In this document: in pieces, positions 21,742 to 31,718 of the stretch
How positions within the stretch are numbered: position 1 is the first letter of the stretch
Layout: every line of letters starts with the position of its first letter
Made by a program: the position numbers and the translations under genes
DNA from: Raphanus sativus
Lineage: Eukaryota; Streptophyta; Magnoliopsida; Brassicales; Brassicaceae
Length of the DNA stretch: 64,000 bases
Assembly (NCBI RefSeq): GCF_000801105.2
Contig: NC_079511.1
Coordinates: forward strand, 11,586,784 to 11,650,783
Direction: 5' to 3'
Notes under the pieces: generated by a model
The model's input: only the letters and a program-made list of their open reading frames with translations
Databases searched by the model: none
Told to the model about the DNA's origin: nothing

Positions 21742-24700
21742 ATGAGCTGGAACTGTCAAGGTATAGGGAGCGACCTGACAGTTCGTCGTCTGAAAGAGTT
21801 CCGCTCTAAGAACTCACCGGACATAATGTTCCTGATGGAGACAAAAAGACAAGACGAGGATGTTTTCAAGATGTACAGGGGCACAGACTACAAAAACCAC
21901 TTCACCGTACCTCCTCAAGGACTAAGCGGGGGACTGGCACTCTCTTGGAAGGATAATGTGCAGCTTGAAATTCTCTTCTCCTCACCGAATGTAATAGACA
22001 CAAGGATTGAGTTTAATAATAAAATGTTTTTTGTGTCCTACATCTATGGAGCTCCCAACAGAGAAGATAGGCCCGCCTTTTGGCGCCTGATGACAGAGAT
22101 AGGTCATGGCAGGGAGGCCCCTTGGCTTCTAACTGGAGACTTTAATGATCTCCTCGACAACTCCGAAAAAGTAGGAGGACCTTTGAGATGGGAGGGCTCC
22201 TTCCTGTCCTTCCGAAATTTCGTTTCAGAGCAAGGATTGTGGGACCTCCAGTTTTCTGGAAATTCCCTTTCATGGAGAGGCACACGCTACTCACACTTTA
22301 TTCAGTCACGCTTAGACCGAGTAATGGCAAACCTGGACTGGATGGAGATGTTTCCCGCAGCCCGGTGTGAGTACCTTCGATTTGAAGGCTCCGATCATAG
22401 ACCCCTCGTGACCCATTTTGATCAGAATCTTAAAAAGAAGAAAGGGATGTTTCGCTATGATAGGAGGCTAAGTGAAAAACCGGAAATACGAGAACTAGTG
22501 GAGAACACCTGGAAAGCATCTGCAACAGACTCTGTTCTCACTAAACTAAACCAAGTCAGAAGGAAGCTTGTCGACTGGGCTAAACTGCAGTCAGCCTCTG
22601 CGAAAGAGTTTATTAGTACAAACCAAAACCTGCTGGAAATAGCGCTCTCAAATCAAAGTCCGGATACTGCCAGAATTGATGAATTACAGAAAGCTTTGGA
22701 AGCGGCCTATGCAGAGGAGGAAGCGTTTTGGAGACAGCGAAGTCGGATACAATGGCTTAATGGAGGTGACCGGAACTCAAGCTATTTTCACGCTGTTACC
22801 AGAGGTCGTAGGGCCTGCAATAAATTTTCCATTATCGAAAACGAGGCTGGGCAAGCTTTCTACGAGGAAAATCAAATTGTAAACTCCTTTGCTCTGTTTT
22901 ATCAGCACTTGTTCACCTCTGGGAACACTGATCCAAGTTTGGTTGTTGCGGAGGCCTTAGAACCAAGAGTAACACCTGAAATGAATCAAGTGCTGATTAG
23001 AATCCCGGACCAGGAGGAAGTGCAAGCTGCGGTCTTCTCTATCAACGGGGATAAAGCCCCCGGACCCGACGGCTTCTCCGCAGGATTTTATCAGACATTT
23101 TGGGATGTGATCGGTGATGATGTTTACAAAGATATCAGAGAATTCTTTGTCTCTAGCTTCCTTCATCCAAGACAAAACGAAACCCATCTCAGGTTAATCC
23201 CCAAAGGAGTTGGAGCCAAAAGAGTTTCTGATTATAGGCCAATTGCACTCTGCAACACCCATTACAAGATCATAGCGAAGATTCTCTCTAAGAGATTACA
23301 GCCGCTACTGCAGGTCCTGATCTCTCCTTCCCAATCAGCCTTTGTACCGGGGAGAGCGATAGCAGATAATGTGCTCATCACACACGAAGTCCTCCATTAC
23401 CTGAGGCAATCTGATGCTAGGAAGCATGTTTCTATGGCAGTGAAGACGGACATGAGCAAAGCATACGATAGGATCGAGTGGAACTTCCTCAGAGAGGTTT
23501 TGAACCGAATGGGCTTCCACGAGACGTGGACATCATGGGTTATGGAGTGTGTCACTTCTGTTTCGTACTCCTTCCTGATAAATGGAGGACCACAAGGAAA
23601 CGTAAGCCCATCCCGAGGCCTCAGACAAGGAGACCCACTCTCCCCATACCTCTTCATTATGTGTACGGAAGTTTTATCGGGACTGTGTAACAACGCCCTG
23701 CAGAACGGTACTCTCCCGGGTGTGAAAGTTGCACGACACTGTCCTCCCATAAACCATCTCCTGTTCGCGGACGACACGATGTTTTTTGGGAAAGCAAACG
23801 CGGCAAGCTGCTCCACCCTCTTAGCTATTCTTGAGAAGTACGAGAAGGCTTCGGGACAATGTATCAACAGGTTAAAATCGGCTATTACCTTCTCCTCAAA
23901 AACGAACCAGGAATGCAGGACTCGGGTCAAACGAGAACTGAATATTTGTGGGGAGGGAGGTATAGGAAAATATCTTGGGCTTCCGGAGCATTTTGGTAGG
24001 AGGAAAAGGGACATCTTTGCATCGATAGTGGACCGTATACGCCAAAGAGCACAGAGTTGGACCAACAGATTTCTATCTGGTGCTGGTAAATTGGTTCTTC
24101 TTAAGGCTGTACTCGCATCCCTCCCGACTTATGCGATGTCATGCTTTAAGTTACCAGTTTCTTTATGCAAGCAGATCCAAATGGTGCTTACACGTTTCTG
24201 GTGGGACGTCAAACCAGAGTTGAGGAAGATGAGCTGGGTATCTTGGGATAAGTTAACTCTTCCAAAGAGTGCTGGTGGCTTGGGATTCAGAGAAATTGAG
24301 ATCTTTAACGACGCACTACTAGCAAAGCACACCTGGAGGCTGCTCAAGAATCCCGAGTCTCTCCTTGGAAAAATTCTACTCAACAAATATTGCTGGGAAA
24401 AGGACTTACTATCTTGCTCTGCGCCTAACTCTGCCTCCCATGGTTGGAGAGGAATCTTAGCAGGAAGAGAAGTAATCCGCAAAGGAATGGGTTGGAGTAT
24501 TGGAAATGGATCCAAGATAAAGGTCTGGAGCGATCAATGGCTCTCTCTTGATCATCAGATAGCTCCACTAGGCCCACCAACAGAGACCAACCAACACTTG
24601 ATGGTAAAGGACTTCTTGATCCCGAACTCAGCTGAGTGGGATACTGCTGCGATCAAACACCATCTACCTCAGTACGAAGCTTTTATTAAGAAACTAATCC

Positions 24701-25767
24701 CGTGTGAAGATCAAGACGATGAGGTGGTGTGGCTCCCAGAGAAATCGGGTAATTATACGACAAAATCGGGATATGCACTAACAAAGATCCACAATGGAGA
24801 CCAAACACAAGATTTCAACTGGAAACGCTATGTGTGGAATGTTGAGTGCTCCCCAAAGATCAAACACTTCATGTGGAAGCTGAAGAATAACGCCCTAGCG
24901 GTGGGAGAATCGCTGGTCAGAAGAGGAATGCTGGTGGATGGAACGTGTAAGCGTTGTGGAGCAAATGAAACTACCTTCCATGTGATGTTTGAATGTCCCA
25001 CAGCTAGGAAAGTTTGGGAGAAGGTTCCTGCTATGGCGGTCCCGACGCTCGATACCTGTAGCACAATGGAAGAACTGCTCAAAATGTGCTCTAGGATGAC
25101 TAATCTACCACCACTAGGACTGTCTAAACCCTTGTACCCTTGGATATTTTGGGTCTTGTGGACTAGCAGGAATCAACTGAGGTTTGAGGATAAGTCTTTC
25201 TTGAAAACAGAGATGTTTTGCAAAGCTGTGAAAGCGGCAAAGGAGTGGCAAGACTCTCTCCCTCCCCGCAAACAAATCTCTGCTTCATCTAAAGACTGTC
25301 ACAACTCTATCTTACCTCCAAAAGTGCGAGAACATGTGAGTTTGTTGTACTGTGATGCTGCGTGGAACCCAACTTCTTTTGCAGGGGGCCTAGGTTGGGT
25401 TTGCACTGACTCTGCAGGTACAGAGCTCTTCAAAGGAACGGAAGACAGGCGCTATATAGCTTCAGCTCTAGCAGCAGAAGCGTTGGCGCTAAGAGCTGGC
25501 CTCTCTATGGCGGCTTCTCTGGGAATCAAAGACATGATCTGTTTATCAGATTCAAAGTGTCTGGTTGATACTATCACAGGCAACAAGCAGGTTGTTGCCC
25601 TTAGAGGGATACTCCATGACATCAGCGTGTTGAGTAAATCCTTCGAGTCTATCTCTTTTATGTTTATTTCTCGAGTCTGTAATGCACCAGCTGATATGCT
25701 GGCGAAGAACTCTCTGTTTGTGTTGTCAACCAATCTCCGAGAGATTGAGAACATTGTAGCTTTCTAA
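21742..25767 (+). CDS. LINE ORF2: endonuclease-reverse transcriptase-RNase H polyprotein
   Basis: An uninterrupted frame of 1341 residues starts with ATG at 21742. Residues 1-230 are an AP-type endonuclease (MSWNCQG, LMETK, GDFNDLL, GSDHRPL). The reverse transcriptase follows, with DYRPIALCN, SAFVPGRAI, KTDMSKAYDRIEW, GLRQGDPLSPYLF and the catalytic LLFADDTMFF. Next is a zf-RVT zinc-binding region (CKRCGANETTFHVMFEC) and a C-terminal RNase H-like domain (YCDAAWNP and LSDSKCLVDT). These domains nick the target, copy the RNA and process the hybrid. All key motifs look intact, so ORF2 could be functional. The 5-bp gap after ORF1 suggests reinitiation or another coupled mode of translation. Confidence 0.96.
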   Translation: MSWNCQGIGSDLTVRRLKEFRSKNSPDIMFLMETKRQDEDVFKMYRGTDYKNHFTVPPQGLSGGLALSWKDNVQLEILFSSPNVIDTRIEFNNKMFFVSYIYGAPNREDRPAFWRLMTEIGHGREAPWLLTGDFNDLLDNSEKVGGPLRWEGSFLSFRNFVSEQGLWDLQFSGNSLSWRGTRYSHFIQSRLDRVMANLDWMEMFPAARCEYLRFEGSDHRPLVTHFDQNLKKKKGMFRYDRRLSEKPEIRELVENTWKASATDSVLTKLNQVRRKLVDWAKLQSASAKEFISTNQNLLEIALSNQSPDTARIDELQKALEAAYAEEEAFWRQRSRIQWLNGGDRNSSYFHAVTRGRRACNKFSIIENEAGQAFYEENQIVNSFALFYQHLFTSGNTDPSLVVAEALEPRVTPEMNQVLIRIPDQEEVQAAVFSINGDKAPGPDGFSAGFYQTFWDVIGDDVYKDIREFFVSSFLHPRQNETHLRLIPKGVGAKRVSDYRPIALCNTHYKIIAKILSKRLQPLLQVLISPSQSAFVPGRAIADNVLITHEVLHYLRQSDARKHVSMAVKTDMSKAYDRIEWNFLREVLNRMGFHETWTSWVMECVTSVSYSFLINGGPQGNVSPSRGLRQGDPLSPYLFIMCTEVLSGLCNNALQNGTLPGVKVARHCPPINHLLFADDTMFFGKANAASCSTLLAILEKYEKASGQCINRLKSAITFSSKTNQECRTRVKRELNICGEGGIGKYLGLPEHFGRRKRDIFASIVDRIRQRAQSWTNRFLSGAGKLVLLKAVLASLPTYAMSCFKLPVSLCKQIQMVLTRFWWDVKPELRKMSWVSWDKLTLPKSAGGLGFREIEIFNDALLAKHTWRLLKNPESLLGKILLNKYCWEKDLLSCSAPNSASHGWRGILAGREVIRKGMGWSIGNGSKIKVWSDQWLSLDHQIAPLGPPTETNQHLMVKDFLIPNSAEWDTAAIKHHLPQYEAFIKKLIPCEDQDDEVVWLPEKSGNYTTKSGYALTKIHNGDQTQDFNWKRYVWNVECSPKIKHFMWKLKNNALAVGESLVRRGMLVDGTCKRCGANETTFHVMFECPTARKVWEKVPAMAVPTLDTCSTMEELLKMCSRMTNLPPLGLSKPLYPWIFWVLWTSRNQLRFEDKSFLKTEMFCKAVKAAKEWQDSLPPRKQISASSKDCHNSILPPKVREHVSLLYCDAAWNPTSFAGGLGWVCTDSAGTELFKGTEDRRYIASALAAEALALRAGLSMAASLGIKDMICLSDSKCLVDTITGNKQVVALRGILHDISVLSKSFESISFMFISRVCNAPADMLAKNSLFVLSTNLREIENIVAF

Positions 25768-25799
25768 GTTTGATTGAATGAAAGTAAGGGTTTGAACAA

Positions 25800-25819
25800 A
25801 AAAAGAAATGCTGAAAACT
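25800..25819. repeat. Right 20-bp target-site duplication of the LINE
   Basis: Identical to 19413-19432. Before insertion the host sequence continued from this repeat into 25820. Confidence 0.93.
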
Positions 25820-25837
25820 GAAAATTGAAAATTGAGG

Positions 25838-25930
25838 AGATAACTTTTTTTTTACAAAAAAAAATTGGGCATTCGAACTTGCACCTAATGACGCAATAGA
25901 AGATTAACGCGCCACTACATCAAACCAATT
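25838..25930 (-). mobile_element. Possible short tRNA-derived SINE fragment
   Basis: Read on the minus strand, GATGTAGTGGCGCG resembles a pol III box A and GTTCGAATGCCC resembles box B, about 30 bp apart, followed by T-rich and A-rich runs. This is the layout of a plant SINE head, but no target duplication was found and the body is short. Confidence 0.35.
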
Positions 25931-26024
25931 TCTCTGCATTTGGTGTAGAAATTGAGCAAAGAAAGTGAGCAAAGAAAACGAACAAACAAAAGCTCTATTC
26001 TTTTCTTGTCACTCAAGTTTCATT

Positions 26025-26054
26025 CTTGTTTTTTTTTTTTTTTTTTTTTTTTTG
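26025..26054. repeat. Poly(T) tract
   Basis: A run of about 25 T residues at the left edge of the region with the unknown gene candidate. It could be the reversed poly(A) of a retroposed copy or a simple repeat. Confidence 0.6.
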
Positions 26055-26617
26055 GCCAGCGACTAATGAAGGACCTACTCAAATCGCACCAACTTGTAAG
26101 TTCTCCCGATATTATTATTCGAATTTGTATATTTCTAGAGAATGTAGATTAGATATGATTAAATCCAATTGTTAAAGATATTATATATATATGTATATAT
26201 ATATGTATATTCGAAACCAGTGCTTTCACGTCTTCAAATCTGCGTGTCATTTCATCTCTCTCTCGAATGAAACGAAACTTGTTTGTTTGAGTATTTTATT
26301 TTGATTCTCTTGTAAGATTGATTAGCTTCGATATTAGTGCCCAGTACACACAGGAGAGGTCTTTGATAAACAACCTTTCCTTAACTAAAACTTGTATTCT
26401 CGAGTTTCTTCTAGCTCCTATTGTTGACATTATATTTGTCTCTGCTTCTTATAGTCATGGGGACTGCTCAAAATATCGGGGATGGTGCATCATCATGGGA
26501 TTAGGGCAGCAGACACCTTCTTCGTTAATATAACACTACTCAGCTTTCTTTCCTGTTTGTTTTTCTCGTTGTCTACTCCTAAAATAGAAGAATCTGTTTT
26601 GTTGTCCTTGTTTCTAG

Positions 26618-27002
26618 CACTAACGGGAACTGCTCACAACGTCCCAAGAGATACTCTTGCATCATCATCGCAACTTCCTCCAGAAACTGCCAATGCTCCT
26701 GTGCAGCATCCACTTTCTTCCAGTAATGATGCTAGTCGTTTTTCCCTCTGTTTTGTTTTTCATTAATTGTGTACCTTCCTTGTGTTCTTACTTGTTATTG
26801 TCTTTGGATTTTGCTTCTTTCAGAAACCGAAATTTTGATGAAGATCTTAGGTACCTTGGTTGAGATGAAGAGTGAGATTGCTAGTAAACAAGACCACATG
26901 CTAAAAGTTATGGCTGATGGACAGACTCGTAAAAGAACGCGAGATGAGCAGGACCAGGGTCAACAAGATTCACCGGACTCAAGGAGGCAGCGAGTTGACT
27001 GA
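26618..27002 (+). CDS. Possible spliced small gene of unknown function (3' exons only)
   Basis: I do not recognise this. Two putative exons, 26618-26722 and 26824-27002, have good acceptors (TTTCTAG and CTTTCAG) and a GTAATG donor, and splice in frame into about 94 codons ending at TGA 27000-27002. The translated end is helical and charged (LVEMKSEIASKQDHMLK), then has a basic stretch (KRTRDEQ) and ends RRQRVD. The upstream exon is uncertain. A candidate ATG at about 26068 (MKDLLKSHQL, then GTAAGT) does not join in an obvious phase. A second copy-like block near 26455 (ATGGGGACTGCTCAAAAT) resembles the start of the exon at 26618, suggesting an exon duplication or a decayed gene. It could also be transposon-derived. 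Confidence 0.3.
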
Positions 27003-27439
27003 GAGACTAGAATCTCTAAAGTTTATGATTTGCAAGAACTGATTGCAGAGATTTATTGTTGCTATGAAGTTTGTTTACTCTCTTAATCTCATTTGTGTTG
27101 CTATGATGCTGAATACTTAATCTCATCTATGTTGTTATGATGCTTTATTTTGAAACTTCAATCCTTTAGCACTTCGGTTTTTCTTTTTCAAGGAAAGAGA
27201 GTGAAGTCTTCACATCAATTCACTAAATGCCTAAATCTTATAGGCACTAGTGTTAAATGGCAAAAAGGCAACTGACAAAAAGCTTTGTTTTCAAGTTCTT
27301 GTGGTAGAACTTAAAAAGGCCTTATTTCATACGTTCGTAACATATTTTCGTAAATTTTATTTTGGAGTAATTTTATATGTTAAAGGAAGTAACCGGAAAA
27401 TATATAAACTTAATAACTTAAAACATAAAAAGCGAGGGA
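27003..27439. other. Spacer between the unknown candidate and KCR2
   Basis: AT-rich, with two similar stretches around TTGTTGCTATGA near 27055 and 27096-27140. It should contain the KCR2 3' untranslated region on the minus strand. No gene is seen. Confidence 0.5.
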
Positions 27440-30340
27440 CTAAGACAAACTTCTTCTACGAAGACCGATAGAGAGACGCCAAGTATCAAGAAGGTTCTTC
27501 GGCAAAAGACCAGCGAGAAACCACTGAAGGGAATGAGCCCAAAATGGCGAGCATCGTGATCCAATTCCGATCTGCTCCACCGCCGCTTTTGCATATACTT
27601 CCGCCGATGGTACAAAGAAGCTTGGTTTATCTATATCTGCTACTTCTGATACCATCCTCGTTGCCACGTATAATGGAACCTGCCACATTACATGGAAAAT
27701 CATAAAATACTCTATAAATACATCGTATTGTGTACAAAAAAGGTACCTGGCACTGGACGTGGATACCAAAATGCTTATATTCCACATGCAAAGACCTTGA
27801 TAGTTTATCAACATAGCTGCATGCACGTATTTGTTAATTCATGCATGTGGTTTATGGGCAATGCATAAAATTCATAAAACAGCTGACATTTTGAGTAACT
27901 CCAAATAACTTGATATTAATAAAATGACAATTAGTTTATTATTTCATTTTGAAAAAGACAATTAGCTTTTCCTAATCACCAAAGACATTTATATCAACTT
28001 ATGAAAAATTAGGGGTGGCAAAATATCCTGAAATTTTATTGGATCATTGTATGGCTTTGTTTGAACAGAAAAATCTGAAGTTTATAGAGCAAAGCAAATT
28101 ACAAGTAATGTTCTATAAAACAGATATCCATTCTGATCCGTTGTATTCATATATACAAATGTATAAAAATTTATATAATGATCAAATTTTATAGAACTTT
28201 TATAGTAATTTATTTATTCAATTTATATTTAGTTATTTAGGTAATAAAGTAAATAATTTTGTTTTCTATTTATTTTATTTGTACGGATCAAATTGATTAT
28301 CCAATTGAAATTTTTTTTTTTTTGAATAACTGGATACTGAATATCAGAAAGTTACGATCTGGATAAAACACATCAAATCATAGATACCTCCAAAAATTCG
28401 GAAATCTGTTACGCGCCCACTCCTAGAACGAATCGACTATGTATTACTATGAATCTATGATACTGTCGAAGTAAACGTTAGCTAAGTCGTCATTTTTACA
28501 AATAACAACACTCTAACTAACGAGAATAAGGTTTTGTCGCGTGATTATACATCATTAATTACTTTAACGGTCCACTTCGCTAAAAAGTCTAAAATGCACG
28601 GGTCTTATATGTGTGGGTGGGTTAGTGGGGATACATCTACGTGTATGGAGTCGATTACACAATTTCATACACTATTTATTATACAACAACTAATAACTAC
28701 CAAAAAATAGAAAGATCGGAATGAAACCTTAATGACTACATGCAAGTCAGTGTGAAGTCACCGATATAGCTGTAATTCGTTAATTTGAAAAGAAACTAAA
28801 CTTTGTAGTAGTTTTCAGTATTAAAATAGATAGGAGTATAATTTAAGATTCCAATATAGACCGTTTTACACTATAATGCATGCTTTTAAATAACTACAAA
28901 CTTATAATAGAGCTAAACAACTAACTTTAGGTCGAGATGTTTTAGACTTTTAGTTAGAGCTAATAACAACCAATGTTTAGTTTTCTAAATTACTATTTAT
29001 CTTGGTTAGAGATTAATTTCTGTTTTAAACGACATATCTTGCGATTTTTTTAACTCCCATCTAATATTTTTCTTAACACCTCCAGTTTTTTTTGGTAAGG
29101 ATTTTGTTGGTTAGTATGCTTGTATTTATAAAATGTGCATTGAACTTAAGAAGCAGTAAATAAAAGAAAAGTGAAAGTCCTAACGCTTTGGTGGCGGCGT
29201 AGATGGCATAGAGAGGATGAGAAGGGACAACAACGGCGGCACCGGAGCTAATATTTATGATAGCTCCTCGACGGCGGTGAAGCATTGGTCCGATGAGAGA
29301 TCTTGTGACCCAAGTGGTGGCTTCAAGATTGACCCTAACGATTTTGGTCCATGTGAGTTGGTCAACCTCGTGGAAGAACATGGCTCGTGGGTAAGTTATC
29401 CCAACGTTGTTTATCAGAATTCCAACTTCAAGGTCTTTGATCCCCTCCTCGATAGCTTCATATCCTCTTTCTGCACATTTCTCCAATTTATCACTATTCA
29501 TATAAGTATAGCACTCTTCATTTCTATATTACATCTGCCCCCATCTTTGGTTTTGCATGCGTATATAAGTATCATTTTTGTAGACTGAAAATAGCTTAGA
29601 AGTTTACTCCCTAAAATAATAAATATACAAAAACGAACAAAAAAATATTTTAAGAAAGCATTTGATTTTTAGTTTAATCTCGTAAATGCATGTATTAGTT
29701 AGTCGCTTTATATATATATATATATATATATTAGTTTGATCTCGTAAGAAAGCATTTGATTTTTAACAAATTGAAGTGTATATTGCAACTCTGGAGTAAC
29801 TGTGTACTATGTTTTTTTGAAACTCGATTCGTTTTGCATTTGGATTGAATAATTGTATTTTTCATCCTGGCTAGCTGCTGAAACATGAATACTTTTCCAA
29901 GTTTAGAATAGTTATGCTCACATACACACAGGCACATAGACGGCTAGTTCTATAGGATTGACCAAAAGCAGTGAAGTGAAGACTGCATTGAAAAATAAGA
30001 AAGTGCATTTAGTATTACCAGAGGAGAAGTCAAAGAGAATGATCTTGATCTTGATTTGTGGAAACTCCTGTCGGAAATCATCGGAAACTGAAGCGAGCTT
30101 CGAAGGGTTTCTGCTGACTAGGATGAGGTTAAGGCCGTGTTTTGCCAGCTCGTGAGCAAAGGCTCGTCCGATCCCATCTGTGGCTCCAGTGACCAGAGCC
30201 CACGAGCCATAACGCTTGACCCGCCCGGGGTCAGTGAGGAGGAATCTGGTGATGAACCATTTCGAGAGAGGATAGAATAGTCTAAGGAGAGAGAGAAAAC
30301 CTATGAAGCTTACGACATGTAGATGCCATGTTGTTTGCAT
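27440..30340 (-). CDS. KCR2: Very-long-chain 3-oxoacyl-CoA reductase (KCR2 type)
   Basis: Four exons on the minus strand: 30019-30340, 29185-29470, 27747-27816 and 27440-27679. They splice into 306 codons (305 residues), about the family length. The N-terminus has a membrane segment (VVSFIGFLSLLRLFY), fitting ER location. The SDR motifs are TGATDGIG (NADPH binding), INNVG, ISSGAA (catalytic Ser) and YAATK (catalytic Tyr and Lys). KCR reduces 3-ketoacyl-CoA in the elongase cycle that makes very-long-chain fatty acids for waxes, sphingolipids and seed oil. In Arabidopsis KCR1 is the main enzyme and KCR2 seems minor. The 70-bp exon 3 is easily missed, but its splice sites and phase fit. Intron 2 is 1.37 kb and carries a transposon. 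Divergence is otherwise mild and no stop is seen. Confidence 0.9.
28010..28425. mobile_element. hAT-type non-autonomous element in KCR2 intron 2
   Basis: The left end TAGGGGTGGC and the reverse of the right end, TAGGAGTGGGC, match except for one gap/mismatch region. It is about 416 bp and non-coding, with an internal T-run. No clear 8-bp duplication was found, so the copy is probably old. Confidence 0.5.
29707..29732. repeat. (TA)n microsatellite in KCR2 intron 1
   Basis: An alternating TA run of about 25 bp between KCR2 exons 1 and 2. Confidence 0.8.
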
Positions 30341-30507
30341 GTTCTTCTTTCTGGTGTTTTCTATTTTTTTCTGTTCTTGTTTGCTGATTTTGTGTGGTCA
30401 TGAGATTTGGGCATGGAGCTAACTCACTCTCTTTATGTGTGAAAATTAGAATTGTGAAAGATTAAAGAGATGTTTATTTTATTATTTTCTTTCTTTTCAA
30501 TCCTAAT

Positions 30508-30772
30508 TACTCTTTCCGTTTCTTATTGTATGATGTTTTAAAATATATATTTTTCAATTTATATGATATTTTGAAATTTTTTATATAGAACTATTAAAAC
30601 AATTGATTAAAATATTAAAAGTTAATGAGTAATTTTTTATCTTATTTATTCAGAATAACAATGATTAACTATTCTTGGTTACTTTTTAATTATAATCAAG
30701 TGCTTTTAGTAAAAGTAAAATCTTTTTAATTTGTGTTTTATGTTAAAATATCATACAAAAAAAAGAAAAATA
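30508..30772. mobile_element. MITE with TACTC-TTTCCGT-type inverted repeats (copy 2)
   Basis: The left end TACTCTTTCCGTTTCTTATT continues into GTATGAT, and the right end carries the complementary ATCATAC before an A-rich stretch and TA. It is about 265 bp, flanked by TA, and lies 170 bp upstream of the KCR2 start codon, so it may sit in or next to that promoter. Confidence 0.55.
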
Positions 30773-31718
30773 CTTTACACGAAAATGAATTGAAATAGCA
30801 CAAATCGTAGCGTACAATAAAAGACCAAGTCAGTGCCATCATATACTATTTAGGAAAAGATTTATCGTATAAAAAGAAAAAGAAACAAGAATGTGAAAGA
30901 AAGTACTCAAAATTCAAGTACACAACAGGAAGAAAATGATTCTTTTATGAGATTGGTAGATTGGGGTTTCGCCCAAAAAGGGCTTTGCATTCAATTTCTG
31001 AACAGTTCCTCATGTTGACTTCAATGATTTGGTTCCATGGCAGATTTAGAAATTAATCACGTTATTAATAGCGTTCACCTAATTTTGCTCATTCTGTCCA
31101 AGCTAGTTCGTTCAATTGATTAGATTCTAGTTTTGGACCATCATAATTGTTTAGATAAAGTTCAATTTTTTTTTGTCAAGGTTAGATAAAGTTATATTTA
31201 TTTCTCGGTTTTAGTTTAAAGGCGAACCTTGAATACGTCCATTCCAAACCTCAACTTCTAGGAACAGCGTAAGTAATTAATGAGTTAGGTAGCAGGTGAG
31301 TCTACAGTCTAGAACTCTCCGTCTCTTCTCTCCCCCAGGTAAAAGCTATCACAAAGAAATTGTTTGGTTTTGGAAGATTGCTATCATAAAAATAAAATAA
31401 AACTAACAGTCATTCAAAACTTAGTGGTTGCAGATGCAAAAACGTCATGGGACAACAAATGTCTTAAGACAAACAACCACCTGTAATAACGTACTGAGTC
31501 CTAACCAAAACATTCTAGGACTACGAAACTGAAGAAATAGATGAAGACAATCTCGCGGATAATCGAGACATTATTCAAGGGTATATACAAGATGACACCT
31601 ATCTTTCTCTGTTTACGGGTCGACAAAGAATGGAAAAATAGGGAAAGAGAAATTTTGTGTGTTTCTGTTGTATGTAGTTTCATGTGAGAGGCCTAAGAGA
31701 TATCAATCACCTGTCTAG
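30773..31718. other. Spacer between KCR2 promoter and the 3' end of TNO1
   Basis: No gene is seen. The right part should hold the TNO1 3' untranslated region. Confidence 0.5.

Larger units (their letters stand above)
19433..25799 (+). mobile_element. Full-length L1-type non-LTR retrotransposon (LINE)
   Basis: About 6.4 kb bounded by perfect 20-bp direct repeats. From 5' to 3' there is a leader of about 430 bp, ORF1 (gag-like nucleic-acid-binding protein), a 5-bp gap, ORF2 (endonuclease, reverse transcriptase, RNase H) and a short 3' tail ending in A-rich sequence. The presence of the leader means the copy is not 5'-truncated, unlike most LINE copies. ORF2 is fully open. ORF1 has one frameshift near 20043. 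The codon use and base composition (more GC than the spacers) differ from neighbouring DNA. Confidence 0.95.

Noticed and set aside
23397..24065. 222-codon minus-strand frame inside the LINE
   Set aside because: It is antisense to the reverse-transcriptase domain of ORF2, with no independent similarity.
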